From positions 1,344,931 through 1,408,930 of the forward strand of contig OX104132.1 in the NCBI GenBank assembly GCA_944470555.2: DNA of 64,000 bases. The letters run 5' to 3'. The DNA is from Heterobilharzia americana. Taxonomy: Eukaryota; Platyhelminthes; Trematoda; Strigeidida; Schistosomatidae. The notes under the pieces are model-generated. The model was not told the origin of the DNA, made no database searches, and was given only the letters and a program-made list of their open reading frames with translations. Shown one piece after another: positions 1-10,883 of this stretch (position 1 is its first letter; each line of letters opens with the position of its first letter). Both the position numbers and the translations under genes were made by a program.

Positions 1-544
1 TTTGCTTGATTATTAAGGAGACTATCTTGATTTACCAGATTGACTTCATTCATTTAAGTTAATGACTAAATGTGAAGCTGAATTTCATAATTCAGCTGAT
101 AAATTACTGGGGATGTAATACAAAGGTCAGTGGTACGAGTCTCACCTCTAAATTGTTTCTCTCTTAGTTTTCACCCCATAAAACATATGTAGAGTTGTGG
201 CTTACTGGTTCATGGAGTGGGCTTTCAACCAGTGGATCGCAGGTTCAAACAGTACTCCACCGACCGACATTTACAGCGACTAACTGACTGATCAACAAAA
301 CTAATGTAGAACCTCGTACAGAAGTCCGTCAACTCAACTCTTCACACTTCACAATAGTATACAAAGAACAAGTGGAGAATATTTAGGCTTCAGATGAAGT
401 CACCGATTTTCAGTCATATCACCTACCGAAAACACACAGTCGAAATTTCCAAACAGGAATCATACCAACAGTAAGACACTTCATCAATTTGTTCCATATC
501 TTGATTTGGCTACCGTGAACCCCCTTTCAAATTAATCCAACTTC
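1..544. other. Non-coding, no feature recognised
   Basis: I see no coding potential and no clear repeat here. A weak tRNA box B-like string (gcaggttcaaac) near 239-250 may be a decayed SINE, but the rest of the unit is not readable. Confidence 0.5.
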
Positions 545-990
545 TATTGATTGGTCACGGGAGTTCAACCAATTGCATATCGTCTAGTACTGAGTGCAGA
601 ACGAATTCTAACAATCATATTTGCAATGAAGCAACCAAGCTAGGAAGCTGAGCATCACGGTGAACATTAGTAGATGTTAGTTGGTTGGAAGCAATCGGCA
701 GGAAGCCCTTGACCTAGGTCCCGTGCTTTTTAGCACTCGTTAGTAAGGCGTATCTGCAACCTCGATGGATTCGGTCTGCACTCCAGTGAGCCAGTAAGCC
801 AGCCCTACAGGAGGTCAATCGCCGCCCAAATAGCTCAGTGGTAAAGACGTTGACTACAACATTGCATGACGCGGGTTCGAATCTCAGGCGGGACATCAGT
901 TCGGTCGAGGTTGTAGATACGCCTTGCTGACGAGTGCCAAAAAGCACGGGACCTAGGTCGATGGCTTCCTGCCAATTGATTCCCCTAGCA
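545..990 (+). mobile_element. S4 foldback element with tRNA-like loop, copy 1
   Basis: A leading segment (545-683) is followed by two long inverted arms, about 684-769 and 900-984. The arms share the core cctaggtcccgtgcttttt and its complement. The loop holds a tRNA-like unit. Related copies lie at 27788-28078 and 61078-61514, so this is a dispersed repeat and not a chance palindrome. No protein is encoded. It may be a non-autonomous element transcribed from the internal pol III boxes; that is inference. Confidence 0.7.
825..896 (+). repeat. tRNA-like unit in S4 loop
   Basis: Box A-like tagctcagtggtaaag (831-846) and box B-like gggttcgaatc (about 872-882) are spaced as in a tRNA gene. A proper acceptor stem and anticodon arm cannot be folded confidently, so I call this tRNA-derived repeat sequence and not a functional tRNA. 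Confidence 0.6.
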
Positions 991-1341
991 TGGGACGTCG
1001 AGGTAAGTTGTCAGTTGTTCGGCATGTAAACTACATATTGGAGGGTGCCCTTCGCCTTACTTCAACGTTACTCATACAATGATTTCACCAAACTTTAGCA
1101 ATACTACAAAGATAGTTATGATCAAAACCCGGCAAATGTTTCATATCTTTCAATTTAAACGACACCTATATGATATTTGAGTTGATTTCGATTCAATGAA
1201 TCTAGGAATCAGATTGGTTAAATAGTCACGTTCCATCAGTGTAAATAAAAGTTGCCAAATATCATATATGATCATAGAAGCTATCATCAGTCAGACATAA
1301 GTATGTTCATCTAACTACTAACAGTTGATATAGGCGGTTTG

Positions 1342-1381
<40 letters not shown>

Positions 1382-1382
1382 G
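1342..1382. repeat. (GT)n(GA)n microsatellite
   Basis: A run of about 11 GT units passes directly into about 8 GA units. Flanks from 1000 to 1800 show no coding signal. Confidence 0.95.
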
Positions 1383-1808
1383 AAAGAGCAATCGCAAACA
1401 GAAAAGAACTTGCATATTATTCTAGCATGTCTATCCATCGATCAACTACCTATTTCTTAACAAGAGAAAAACTCTAATCCCTAATGTTGAATTATTTTTT
1501 TTTCTCTCTGTTTGGCCCATTTTTCTTCTTTTGTCCTCCAATAGATGAGGATGTATGTATACATGTCTGGAAAAAGATATGCATATATTTACATATATAT
1601 ACATTATGCATAAGGGATAGACAAAAATTCATTGGGGTTGGCTTTACACCATTGATTCTTATCTGATTTGCCCATTTGTATCAATCAATATGAGTGGGCG
1701 GTCTCAATTTCATTCATACAGAAGATAGTACTAACAATTATTATGATTATTACTGTTTATAGTATAGTGATAAATACTACTTGTCATTATAGTCTTATCA
1801 GTAGTAAT

Positions 1809-1843
1809 AAATAGTAGTAGTAGTAGTAGTAGCAGTAGTAGAG
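1809..1843. repeat. (TAG)n microsatellite
   Basis: About ten tandem TAG units with one CAG interruption. Confidence 0.9.
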
Positions 1844-2203
1844 TGTTATCCGATTAAACAAGAAGAATATTTAGCTACTTGTCAAGTTGATTTTATCAAT
1901 TGAAATTCAATGAATCAAACTACTGACCAATATTATTTCTTCTTTATGGATAGTTTAAGCCTTATAATTACTTCTTCATTGATAATTATGGAAATAATTA
2001 ACAATTTATTGTGGAATAAATAAATTGGAATTATATTCTTGGTATTCATACTGTTTGAAGGATTGAAGTTTTATCATAGAAGAAGATTTTGTAAAACTAT
2101 CCACCTTTTTTTATTCAGTCTAATGGAAGTAAGTGTTACATTCCATTTTAATTGTATATCTCATTGAATGTTATTGTCGTTTATCCAGTAAATTTTAAGA
2201 TTA
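1844..2203. other. Non-coding AT-rich stretch
   Basis: AT-rich with no readable protein and no repeat family I recognise. Confidence 0.4.
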
Positions 2204-2445
2204 GAGCAGTTGCTTCATTTACCAATGTAGGCATACAAAGCTAGAACAAGAGATTACAGTCAATAAAATCATACTTACTACTTGCCCTGTTAACCCGATA
2301 AACTTTATGATATTAGGGATAAGTGTATTTTTGCATTACAAAGGAGTGTACTTGCTCATATAATTTACTTTTTCTGAATTCTCATCACCACGTTTAACGA
2401 CTTACTAATTTACATAATCTCATGTGGTGCTATAGACAGATGAAC
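2204..2445 (+). repeat. Left arm of exact 242-bp inverted repeat
   Basis: This segment reads as the reverse complement of 2818-3059 over its whole length, with no difference found by eye. It starts gagcagttgcttc and ends ctatagacagatgaac. Just inside the arm lies a short AAC run matched by a GTT run inside the other arm, so the pairing continues imperfectly. Confidence 0.9.
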
Positions 2446-2817
2446 ACGACAACAACTATAACAACTGGTGCCCATTGGGAAAGAGGTGGCAGAAAACTCT
2501 GCCGTTTGAAGCGATAAGTGTTGGGTTCGATTATCACAATGGGTGAAGGCATATTTCGTCCTGGATCCGACTACAAGTCAGCAAGATGAATACAATGCAG
2601 CTAATCGGATTAATTAGATGAAATGAGAATTTCGATGGCGGCCGGATTCGAACCAGTGACCACTGAGTTTCCTGTGTTACTACCATTTCATAATCAATAT
2701 AATGCTGCCTCTTTCTATTTCAGTTACATTTCGTTTGGAATGAAACGTCTTGACTGTGAGCAGTCAGTGTGAGTATATTAAAGCGGTATCAGTTATTAGT
2801 GTTGTTGTTGTTGTTGG
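2446..2817. mobile_element. 372-bp spacer of the foldback, with SINE relics
   Basis: The spacer contains a box B-like string gggttcgattatc near 2524 (perhaps a decayed S1-type unit) and a minus-strand S3 tRNA-like piece at 2628-2690. It has no open frame of note. Whether the arms and spacer moved as one foldback element is not settled; no clear target-site duplication is visible outside the arms. Confidence 0.5.
2628..2690 (-). repeat. S3 tRNA-derived SINE fragment
   Basis: On the minus strand the string ggttcgaatccggcc is the S3 box B region, followed by the S3 tail (tctcatttc). It matches the S3 copies at 41485, 42736 and 52395 by eye. Confidence 0.6.
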
Positions 2818-3059
2818 GTTCATCTGTCTATAGCACCACATGAGATTATGTAAATTAGTAAGTCGTTAAACGTGGTGATGAGAATTCAGAAAAAGTAAAT
2901 TATATGAGCAAGTACACTCCTTTGTAATGCAAAAATACACTTATCCCTAATATCATAAAGTTTATCGGGTTAACAGGGCAAGTAGTAAGTATGATTTTAT
3001 TGACTGTAATCTCTTGTTCTAGCTTTGTATGCCTACATTGGTAAATGAAGCAACTGCTC
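2818..3059 (-). repeat. Right arm of exact 242-bp inverted repeat
   Basis: Partner of 2204-2445, same length and apparently identical in reverse complement. Sequence beyond both arm ends is unrelated. Confidence 0.9.
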
Positions 3060-3124
3060 AAGTAACCAACTAAACCTTTTCATTTTATACAAATCAGCCT
3101 TCTTCTCATTCACCAAAACTATTA

Positions 3125-3352
3125 TTATGATTATTTTTCCTTTGAGTTCCTAGTGGAACATAAGGCTTCAGTAGCACACCTCCACTCCACTCTCCTCTCT
3201 GCAATCTTTTCAACCTCGATCCACCACTGTCCACAAACTCTCATTTCTTCTTCACACAATCTCCTCCATGTCACCCTCACCTCGGAAGTAAAACTGGTCG
3301 TTTCCCCTTTACATTCCACACAACGCCATGGACTGGCGTGTGATGTCCCCGA
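3125..3352 (-). mobile_element. RTE 3' fragment
   Basis: On the minus strand this encodes the C-terminal end of the RTE polyprotein: VTWRRLCEEEMRVCGQWW and then ERRVEWRCATEALCSTRN before the stop. Only the last ~75 codons remain, as expected from 5' truncation. The 3' end abuts an AT-rich tail (gattatttttcc on the plus strand). Confidence 0.8.
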
Positions 3353-3697
3353 AATAGACAATTCTTATTGGTTATTTCAATCACTATCAGTTGGGGGGAA
3401 GGGGTGGGAACTTTAAACATACACTGAAAGTTATTCAATGATTATGCGCTTTGATAATGTGAACATCTTATTGTTGGAATTAATTTCATGTTTAATAATT
3501 GAGGAAGAGTATGAAGAGAAAACAGAGCGAATTGAGGTCCTCTTCTCATTTAGAGTCTGTCAAGTCTGACAAGTAACACTGTGATGATCATTCTGGAAAC
3601 TATTGAAATGACCAATTGGAATTGTTCATTTTATGTGAAGATTACCTTTCTAACTGAAACAGATAGACTCAATTGACTATTTTAATCATTCAGATTG
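3353..3697. other. Non-coding
   Basis: No gene seen. The string gaccaattggaattg near 3609 resembles short 'ccaatcag'-type motifs that recur in this window (for example 26090, 3990), possibly MITE remains. Confidence 0.4.
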
Positions 3698-3905
3698 TTA
3701 TTCATTGTAGACTGACATCAGTTGGAGGAAGAAAGGGGACGTGAGAGCACTGGACAACCAGCTGTTTCGTCCAACTGTTGTGGGACTCTACAGCAGTGCG
3801 CACTCACGACCTCACCCTCCCCACATCGAATCCGTGACCTTCAGGTTCTATGGCCAGCACGTTATCATTGAGCTAGCTACTGGGTCACAATCCAGTGTTC
3901 CATAA
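3698..3905 (-). mobile_element. S2 hammerhead SINE-like element, copy a
   Basis: Minus-strand order: tRNA-like head, hammerhead, then the S2 3' segment ending in the complement of actgacatcagttgg. Box B-like sequence is visible on the minus strand near 3820-3830. Diverged copy. Confidence 0.75.
3747..3799 (-). ncRNA. Hammerhead ribozyme-like motif, core damaged
   Basis: Minus strand: stem I GCACTG/CAGTGC is intact and stem II GTCC/GGAC and GAAA are present. Stem III is CAGC/GTTG, followed by TC. The core reads CTGTAGA where CTGANGA is required, so self-cleavage is unlikely. Confidence 0.7.
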
Positions 3906-4639
3906 TCATTGTTAGTTTAAATTTTGAAGTGAAATGAAGACGATCCAGTCACTCTGAGACTAAGTGTGAAGCTCACCTTATCAGCCATTGAAATAACCAA
4001 TCAGAGTTGAGTTTTCTGTGATAAACTAACTTTTCATTTGAAGTAGGAAAGTTTAATTGTTTAATTCAGACATTGTTGGGGTGGTTTTTCAAAGGTATTT
4101 GACTTTGAATGCCACCTTACTGGCTGTTGGATTAATGAATCTGAGGTGAATATTGTTTTCGGGAGATGATGTCATGAGTTGTTACAGTCACTGACTGAAA
4201 CTGTATAAACGTTGAGTAAGCTTTTGTTTAAGTGTTGAATTCTTTGTCCAGGTTGTCACAACTCTACCGCTATGTTACGTGATGCATTTTATATGAATAT
4301 ATTATGTAGAATAATTTCATGTTGATTTAAGTAGATGGAAAGTCTTGGTATGTTTCTTCAAAGTTCTGACGCTTTGAAACTCTCTGGTAATAAGGAATCA
4401 TGTTAAATATCTTTTGGATATTATCTGTTTCATGCGTTAGGGACTTGATTCTGCAATTGTCTCCCCATAATTCTAGTCAAAACGTATGACTTGTAAGATC
4501 TAAATGGTTGGAACTGAGATAGATGTTCATCTATGAAATAGGATGATTTTGAAGCCAATGCATAAATTGTCCACCGGATTCCAGCCTGTTGGCTGAATGT
4601 TAGCACACTGTCGGTGAGATATGACACTGTTAAATTTGA
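3906..4639. other. Non-coding
   Basis: No supported coding region. A short 'ataaccaatcag' motif near 3992 is shared with the MITE-like hairpin at 26062. Confidence 0.4.
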
Positions 4640-4765
4640 ACTCCAATAGAAATGTTAGTGTATACTGCTGATGAGCTGAAAGTTCACACGAAACAGCTCT
4701 CCAACGCTCCAGTAGTTATTGAGTTGTTCTCCAACTGTTTTCAATCTATTCTAATTGAAGTTTGA
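4640..4765 (+). mobile_element. S2 element relic with canonical CTGATGA core
   Basis: CTGATGA at 4668-4674 and GAAAC at 4690-4694 are followed by AGCTCTCC and the S2 3' segment (ctccaactgttttcaatc). Stem II no longer pairs, so this is a decayed hammerhead. Confidence 0.5.
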
Positions 4766-5210
4766 TAGTTGGAGTTAATCGATAGATGACTATGATCAAC
4801 GTAGGCTTCATACTTCTTGGCATTTGCCAAGCTAGAGGGAACTGATCCCGCCTCAGATATTGCAAACCCACAACCTTTCTGACTAGTACTGATAAGAACA
4901 AAAGCTAAATTCAAGGATTTCTACTGATTATTTCCATTCTTCTTACCTCAATTCAAGTTTGTCAGGATTCTGATCCTCTTAGCTTGCTGATCACATTATA
5001 TAATATTCAATAGGATTTGTTCAATGCGTTCGACTATGCAACAGGGGATAGGTTGCGCTCTAATGAAGATTATCTTGATGAGAGTACATTCAGTTTCTGT
5101 CTTCTGTTTTAAATGATAATACCAGAAATGAAAACTATCCAGTACCAACTACTGATTTACTTAGAGATGAGATTTATCGAGATTCTAATGAAAAATCATG
5201 ACCAAACTTG
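4766..5210. other. Non-coding
   Basis: Nothing recognised. Confidence 0.4.
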
Positions 5211-5310
5211 GAGGTCATAGGTTCGACCCCCGTGGAGGGATCATGGGTGTGCACCGCTGAAGAGTCCCACTTTGTAGCCTAAAACCACAGATGTATGTGG
5301 AATAAACACC
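5211..5310 (+). mobile_element. Decayed S2 unit
   Basis: Box B-like ggttcgaccccc near 5219 and a hammerhead core CTGAAGA at 5257-5263 followed by GTCCCAC; the GAAA box has lost its G. Confidence 0.5.
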
Positions 5311-5426
5311 TAGATTTATCTTTTATGATACTTCTTCATAATTGGATGATGACCAGCAGCATGAGTTGACGATAAAGTAAGCTGAGTAATAGTCATAATC
5401 TACGTCTGACTATGGTGTACCAGCTA

Positions 5427-5575
5427 GGGGTAGTCAATAGGTAGAAGGCTGAGCTTGACGCAGGTCTCCTGCTTGTTGGCACTCATCAAAAAGCCATATA
5501 TGAAACCACGAGAAAACCAATATCCCTCCAAGACTCGAACCTACATCATATCTTGCTAAAGAATGTCAAAGAATT
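5427..5575 (-). mobile_element. S4-like relic
   Basis: The string cttgttggcactcatcaaaaag and a following reversed box B (gactcgaacctac) match the order seen in S4 copy 2, with heavy divergence. Confidence 0.4.
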
Positions 5576-6599
5576 TCCCATGAAGTTACTCAGGCCAAGA
5601 TTGAATCATGGTACGATCGGATTATGTACACAAATTGGTCACCATAAGGTATTCAAGTAAGCCTATACTGGCATAGATTCACGAAATATCAGAGAACGCT
5701 ACGTAAATAGTGACTATTAAATGTTGAGTTGCTTAGAAATGTTAAAACGGCTTGACGAAATATACTACTGATCAACTTCAGTAGTTAGAAACCACTCACC
5801 CTGGTCTGTAGATTTCACCAACCAAGTCATAGTAATCTACATATCACTCTGAGTGGATTAGTCACTATCTTTCGCTAGTTCTTGACACATTTTTGTTAGA
5901 GATCACACCTTATGATCTCGACTGAATGGTTTCCAATGGAAACCTTATTGACATCACAGTTGGTGGACAGTTAACAGACCACTCGGCTATGGGAAACTTC
6001 AGCGTGGACCGTTTGGAGATTACTTTGGAATGATACATTGAACCATAAGATTGGCTGTTTATACAGTACAAGCTGAATTCTTCTGTAAAACTTGTCTGAT
6101 TGACATGTTTCTACCTTCTGCGCTAATGGTCTTGCAGATACTAACGTTTATCGAAAACGTTACTGCTTTTCGAAACTAAATAATGCAACGAAACCTCTGC
6201 ATTCATTATTACCTGGAAGTTAAAGTTCAAGAACACGCATACAGAACAAGAATTTTATATGGGAAATGTAAATTATTCATGAATTGTAACCTGTTAGGGG
6301 ATGCAGAACAGGAGGTGTCGTCTTTTCTGAGACTCTTCAGCTGGATCTAACTGTCTGGCAGCCAGAGATGTTGTTCTTACACAGATTAGAATAGTGTCAT
6401 GTCAAACGCCAAAGCTTTATCAAGATATCCATCAAGATAACTGATATAATCCCTTCGATACAAGGAAATTCAGTGTAGGAAGTTTCGATATCAAGTATAT
6501 TACTGCTCTATCCAACCACATGCAAAGTGATTCGTCTTTCATTTAAGTCTGTCTATTAGGAATGTCATACACATAGTGGAACGGCAATAAGTGCTGGAT
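5576..6599. other. Non-coding, ~1 kb
   Basis: No gene seen. The end (about 6540-6600, ttaggaatgtcatacacatag) resembles 30935-31000 next to a PLE arm, so part of this may be PLE-derived. Confidence 0.4.
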
Positions 6600-7036
6600 A
6601 GCAACGCGCGTCACGAAAAGCATTTCCAACAAACTACAGACATTCATCAACAGCTGCCACCTACGCTCACTTGATACTGTTGATCAGATGGCTAGAGTAA
6701 TAAGAATAAGCAACAAGTAACTCTGAGGATGTAACAATAAAGCAGGAACCTATCACCCAACAAATATGCAGAAGAATGTGGAAGTGGAGATGGATTGGGC
6801 ATACACTGAGGAGGCCGACTAGGTACACTACACGCCAGGCCCTCGAGTGTAATCCAAAGGGGAAACGACATGTTAGGCATCCCAGTTGAGGGTGGTTTGG
6901 AGGGGATCATGAGAAGAAGAAATGAAAGGTTGTGGGCATTCGTGGTGCCAGGTTAGAAGAGAAAACTGCAGAGAAGAGAGTGGAATGGAGGTGTGCTACT
7001 GAAGCCCTACGTTCCACCAGGAACCCAAGGAACATT
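6600..7036 (+). mobile_element. RTE 3' fragment
   Basis: Encodes the last ~140 codons of the RTE protein in broken frames: the RKWKWRWIGHTLRRP-type block (about 6778-6815) and, at the end, the EWRCATEALRSTRNPRN-type terminus. It has a 5' truncation near 6600 and ends in ATATATATATAAT, an atypical tail compared with the usual AAT units. Confidence 0.8.
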
Positions 7037-7049
7037 ATATATATATAAT

Positions 7050-7482
7050 TTGGTTTACCAAATCCCTTACAATGAATGATTACTAAGTCAAAGTAGTCTA
7101 CTAATCAGGGGCGATTCGAGTAACAGAGCACAAGAGCTCAGCTAAATGAAGATCAGTAGACCCTAATAAGATTGTAAATTTGAAGAAAAGGTTGGCTGGC
7201 TACAGCTATGCATGCACGTACACCCAATCAAACAATGGAGTGGGATAGAGTGACTGCATTAGGAAGTAACTTATTCAAGAGCGCGGTTCTGAGGGAGAGG
7301 TGGATAACTGAAACTTTGTTCATGGAATCGACACCAACTACATCCAACTGGAATGACTCAGTTCCTGTCCCAGACATATGGAAAATTCTACCACCCTTGT
7401 CACAAAAAGAAGACAGTAGGACCATATAAACTCTGTCTCGAAGTTTTGGAGTTCCCTAATATGACTGTGGACAATAGATTGT
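7050..7482 (+). mobile_element. PLE LTR-like arm, left
   Basis: Contains the marker caatggagtgggatagagtgac and the end segment gactgtggacaatagattgtg. The same sequence returns inverted at 7839-8192, and a homologous arm lies at 31978-32392 next to a PLE reverse transcriptase; that context is why I call it PLE-derived. Confidence 0.65.
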
Positions 7483-7838
7483 GTTTGAAAGGTTGTTATC
7501 CAGTAAATATTCCTGTCCCTTTACCATGTGATATGTTCAATAAACAAATTAAAATGGAGTTCCTTTTTCTGGGTGATTTTATAGGCCATCCTACCAATGG
7601 CTGAAATAACGAATCAGATTTTGGTATTCCGGACAGAAGCGTGGTTTAGTGGAAAATATTTAAGCCTAAATGGTAATTTGAGCAGTTACTAGGATGTCCG
7701 CTAAAGTCACTCGTCTTTCTGGCAACTGATATAACAAGCGCTTTTCAGAAAAAAACTACTAGAACCTCTTCCTTTCAGTGACTTTCAGATCCGCTTTAGC
7801 AACAACCAAAACAGCCAATTTCATTTATCTTTTTTGGC
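7483..7838. other. Spacer between PLE arms
   Basis: About 355 bp with no recognisable coding sequence. It has a motif (ggctgaaataacgaatcag) like the MITE-type strings elsewhere. Confidence 0.4.
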
Positions 7839-8192
7839 ACAATCTATTGTCCACAGTCATATCAGATAACTCCGTAACTTTGAGACATGATTTATGTAGT
7901 TATAATCTTCTCTCTTCTTGTATGACCAGCTATCAGTCTCTCCCTCCGCCCCCCCCCCGCAATAAGTTAGTTTCAAGCGCTGTCACTCTATCCCACCGCA
8001 TTGTGTGATTGTGTAGCTACATGTATAGCTATACCCAGCCGACTTTTTCTCTAAATTTCTTATCTTATTAGGATCTGCCAATTTCGATTTAGAAAAGTTA
8101 TTAAGCTCTGTCAATGTAACTGATACTGGTGGACTACTATGACTGACCTATGTACGTGATCTGACAATCATTGGAAGTGATTTGGTAAACCA
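7839..8192 (-). mobile_element. PLE LTR-like arm, right (inverted)
   Basis: Reverse complement of 7050-7482 with moderate divergence and an inserted C run (7949-7958). It ends gaagtgatttggtaaacca, the same edge as the partner. Confidence 0.65.
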
Positions 8193-8329
8193 ATTTATTC
8201 TGTCTAATTGGATCAATAGGATCTTTTAACCTACACTGGTTATTTCAAAGCGAGTTTGTTGGTTGAAATGCCATTGAAGTGCCAGTCGGTCTTCTTGAGA
8301 ATCTTATGTGATGTTTTTGAGGTGCCTTT

Positions 8330-8530
8330 CTTAGACTTTCTTAGACTTCAAATCCTCCCACCGCATCTCAGTTAAACGCCTAAATGATAGGGTGGGAAAG
8401 CTTACGAGCGAGTAAACCAGAAAATCTAAGACAAGAAATGAGACACATCAAGAATTCGTTACGTGTCTCAATAATTACACAACCTAAATTTATGAATAAA
8501 TTCATAAGAAATCGAAGGAACAGTATAATC
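8330..8530 (+). mobile_element. PLE reverse transcriptase C-terminal fragment
   Basis: Plus-strand translation gives FKSSHRISVKRLNDRV, then NLRQEMRHIKNSL and PKFMNKFIRN with frame breaks. These match the end of the better-kept PLE at 31458-31970 (FKSSHPISVKVGL.., NLRQKTRHCKT.., PKFINEFIRN). It is a pseudogene fragment. Confidence 0.7.
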
Positions 8531-8671
8531 AATTGTAGTATTATTACCACATACGTTATTAACAATAATTTTACAAATAATAGTAACAAAGGTAGTAGTA
8601 ATGTTGAAGAGGTTGAGCGAGAATGCAAAGCCTCTTCTCTGTTACCATATAAGGAATGCACGACAGAAGTT

Positions 8672-9313
8672 AACTCGAATTAAAGTGGTATTTAAAGATC
8701 CTATCGATGCAGTTGGATTCAAAACTACGCCCACAACAGGCTGGATGGATTCAGAAAGAACAAATCATATGTGGATCAAACTGCAACGCTACGCTGCGCA
8801 TCATCACTAAACAGACTACAGAACAACAGTCAACTCAACTCCACCTCAAATTCATCCACTTTGAAAAGACCGGCATTCGACAGAGTCAACTGACAACTGA
8901 TTCAGCAGTTACTTCGACACTAGGGAGCACCACAAATCCCATCAAACTCATTCAACAAGTATATGAAGACGCCACATGCCAGGTAATTCACAACACAATG
9001 GAAAGCTCAGTGATGCCTTTGAAGTGAAGACGACCAGGAGTAAGATGAGGTTGTCTACCATCACCTATCATCTTCCTGATTGTGGTCGACTGGATCATGC
9101 AGCTAACTGTGGGGAACGAGAAGATGAACCGATGAAAACGTCCTAGAAGATTTGGATTTCGCCAACAATGATGATTTATGTCTAATGTCACACAAACTTG
9201 GAGATGTACAGGCAATATCCAACAAGTTGACACAACAGGCAGGGCAGTGAAGACAGAACTTCAAGTGAATATAGAGAAGACAGAGATGATGAAGATAACC
9301 AACCAACGCAACC

Positions 9314-9345
<32 letters not shown>

Positions 9346-9795
9346 CAACAAGCTCCGATCACCATCAATGGGAGAAACTCAAAGGAAGTAGCCTCCCTCA
9401 AGTATCTAGGCAGCACCGTTTCAACTAAAGGCGACATGGACGAGGATGCGAAATCCAGTCAAGATCGGAAAGACAGCAAGAAGGGCATTCCTTCATTAAC
9501 CTGAAACCAGTGTGCAAATCTTCTACACTCAACTCAGCATAAAGCATGAACAACATCCGGATTTTCAACACCAACGTCAAGTCTGTGCTTTTGTTTGGCT
9601 CAGAAACTTGGCGTGTTATGAAAGGCATTTCCAACAAACTACACACATTCATCAACAACTGCCACTTACGCTGGCTGGTTACTGAAGATCAGATTGGATG
9701 GCGAGAATAATAAGAATAAGCAACGCGAAATTCAGGCTGGCTGACTGGCTGTTGACGAACCAACGAAGCCGGAACCTATCACTCAACAAATATGC
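8672..9795 (+). mobile_element. RTE fragment, reverse transcriptase to C-terminus
   Basis: Readable blocks in order: LDSKLRPQQAGW, ATLRIIT, a damaged LDFEKAFD-type block, LKYLGSTVSTKGDMDEDAK (about 9397-9455), and the MARIIRIS string near 9700. The insert of CAC/CAA repeats (9313-9350) sits between EKTEMMKI and PITINGR. The 3' end is missing: at about 9795 the copy runs into an S3 SINE. Confidence 0.8.
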
Positions 9796-9895
9796 AGTGC
9801 AAGGAATTGGAGACCACTGGGTGGTCACTTGTTCGAATCCGGCCGCGGTCCATATTTTCATCTCACTTCCAATCATCACCCAGTAGAAACTGGAT
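9796..9895 (+). mobile_element. S3 tRNA-derived SINE fragment
   Basis: Box B cttgttcgaatccggcc near 9830 and the S3 tail catctcacttccaatcatcacc. It has replaced the RTE 3' end. Confidence 0.65.
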
Positions 9896-10340
9896 ATATT
9901 TCCATACTAATATGATGCATTTTTCCCGGGTGAAACTTATTTTACTGTTTTGTTCATGTCATAGAAAAGTCTGTTTGAGAAGAAACTGACTACTGGGATA
10001 CACTACACTGTAATAGTTACGTCATTCACTGAAATCTTGTATAGTTTCTTCTGCACTTGGTGATGCGTGAATACCACTTGTCACAGATTGGAAAGAATAC
10101 ATTTAGTAGAATAGAGAAATATTGATCGAACTGAGAGGGTAACAACAAATTTAGAAGTTCAGTCATGTTCTCTGATATCTACTATGCGGTGAGAGAGAGA
10201 GAGAGAGAGAAGGAATTTTTAGCTATCGTAGATGATACTAAAATTAATAAATTATCTCATAAACTTAGGTACATACGTATGCCCTACAGCCAAGATTTAT
10301 ATCTATATGCAAAATGCACAAACCAATCAGAGAGTGAATA
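9896..10340. other. Non-coding with a short (AG)n run
   Basis: (AG)n lies at 10192-10211. No gene seen. Confidence 0.5.
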
Positions 10341-10476
10341 AATATACAAATAAATCGATAGATATTCATGACCAATCACATTATTGATATCAATGCCATT
10401 CATATTTATATATATGAATGGCATTGATATCAATAATCTGATTGGTCGTGAATATCTATCGATTTATTTGTATATT
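10341..10476. repeat. 136-bp near-perfect hairpin
   Basis: Arms 10341-10404 and 10413-10476 are reverse complements with about two mismatches and an 8-base AT spacer. Both arms carry the string gatatcaatgccattcat or its complement. Could be a MITE or an inverted tandem duplication. Confidence 0.9.
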
Positions 10477-10883
10477 GAATAACATATATTGATTTTGGCC
10501 TAACTTAGTTACCCGTCATTCATAGTGGTGAATTGACCTTAGATTTACTGCTTTTTAATAATTTCTAAAACAAATTAGAAGGAAAATAACCTAAATGTAT
10601 TGTAAAGATTATTTGTAAAATTGTTTGTAACTGTGTTTTTGTTTATCTTCTGGTCTGTCTACTTATTATCTTTCTATTCATACATCTGTTTGTAACATTT
10701 ATGCGAATATATATGTGAATGTTTCTATCCCCATCTGTCTGTATGTCTAATGAATGATGATTATAACAATATAATTAGCTTTATTGATCGTTCCGGTTAT
10801 TTGAAACTAGTTACAGACAAAAGTTGATGTAGTCATTGTGGTGGTATTAGTTAGGGGAAGTATTGATTATAAGTATCATGTTA
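10477..10883. other. Non-coding
   Basis: AT-rich, nothing recognised. Confidence 0.4.

Noticed and set aside
825..896. Functional tRNA gene
   Set aside because: Box A and box B are present, but no clean cloverleaf with acceptor stem could be drawn and the same unit is repeated inside a foldback element.
8384..8683. A 99-residue host protein
   Set aside because: Its first half matches the PLE C-terminal block; the rest is low-complexity Asn-rich translation.
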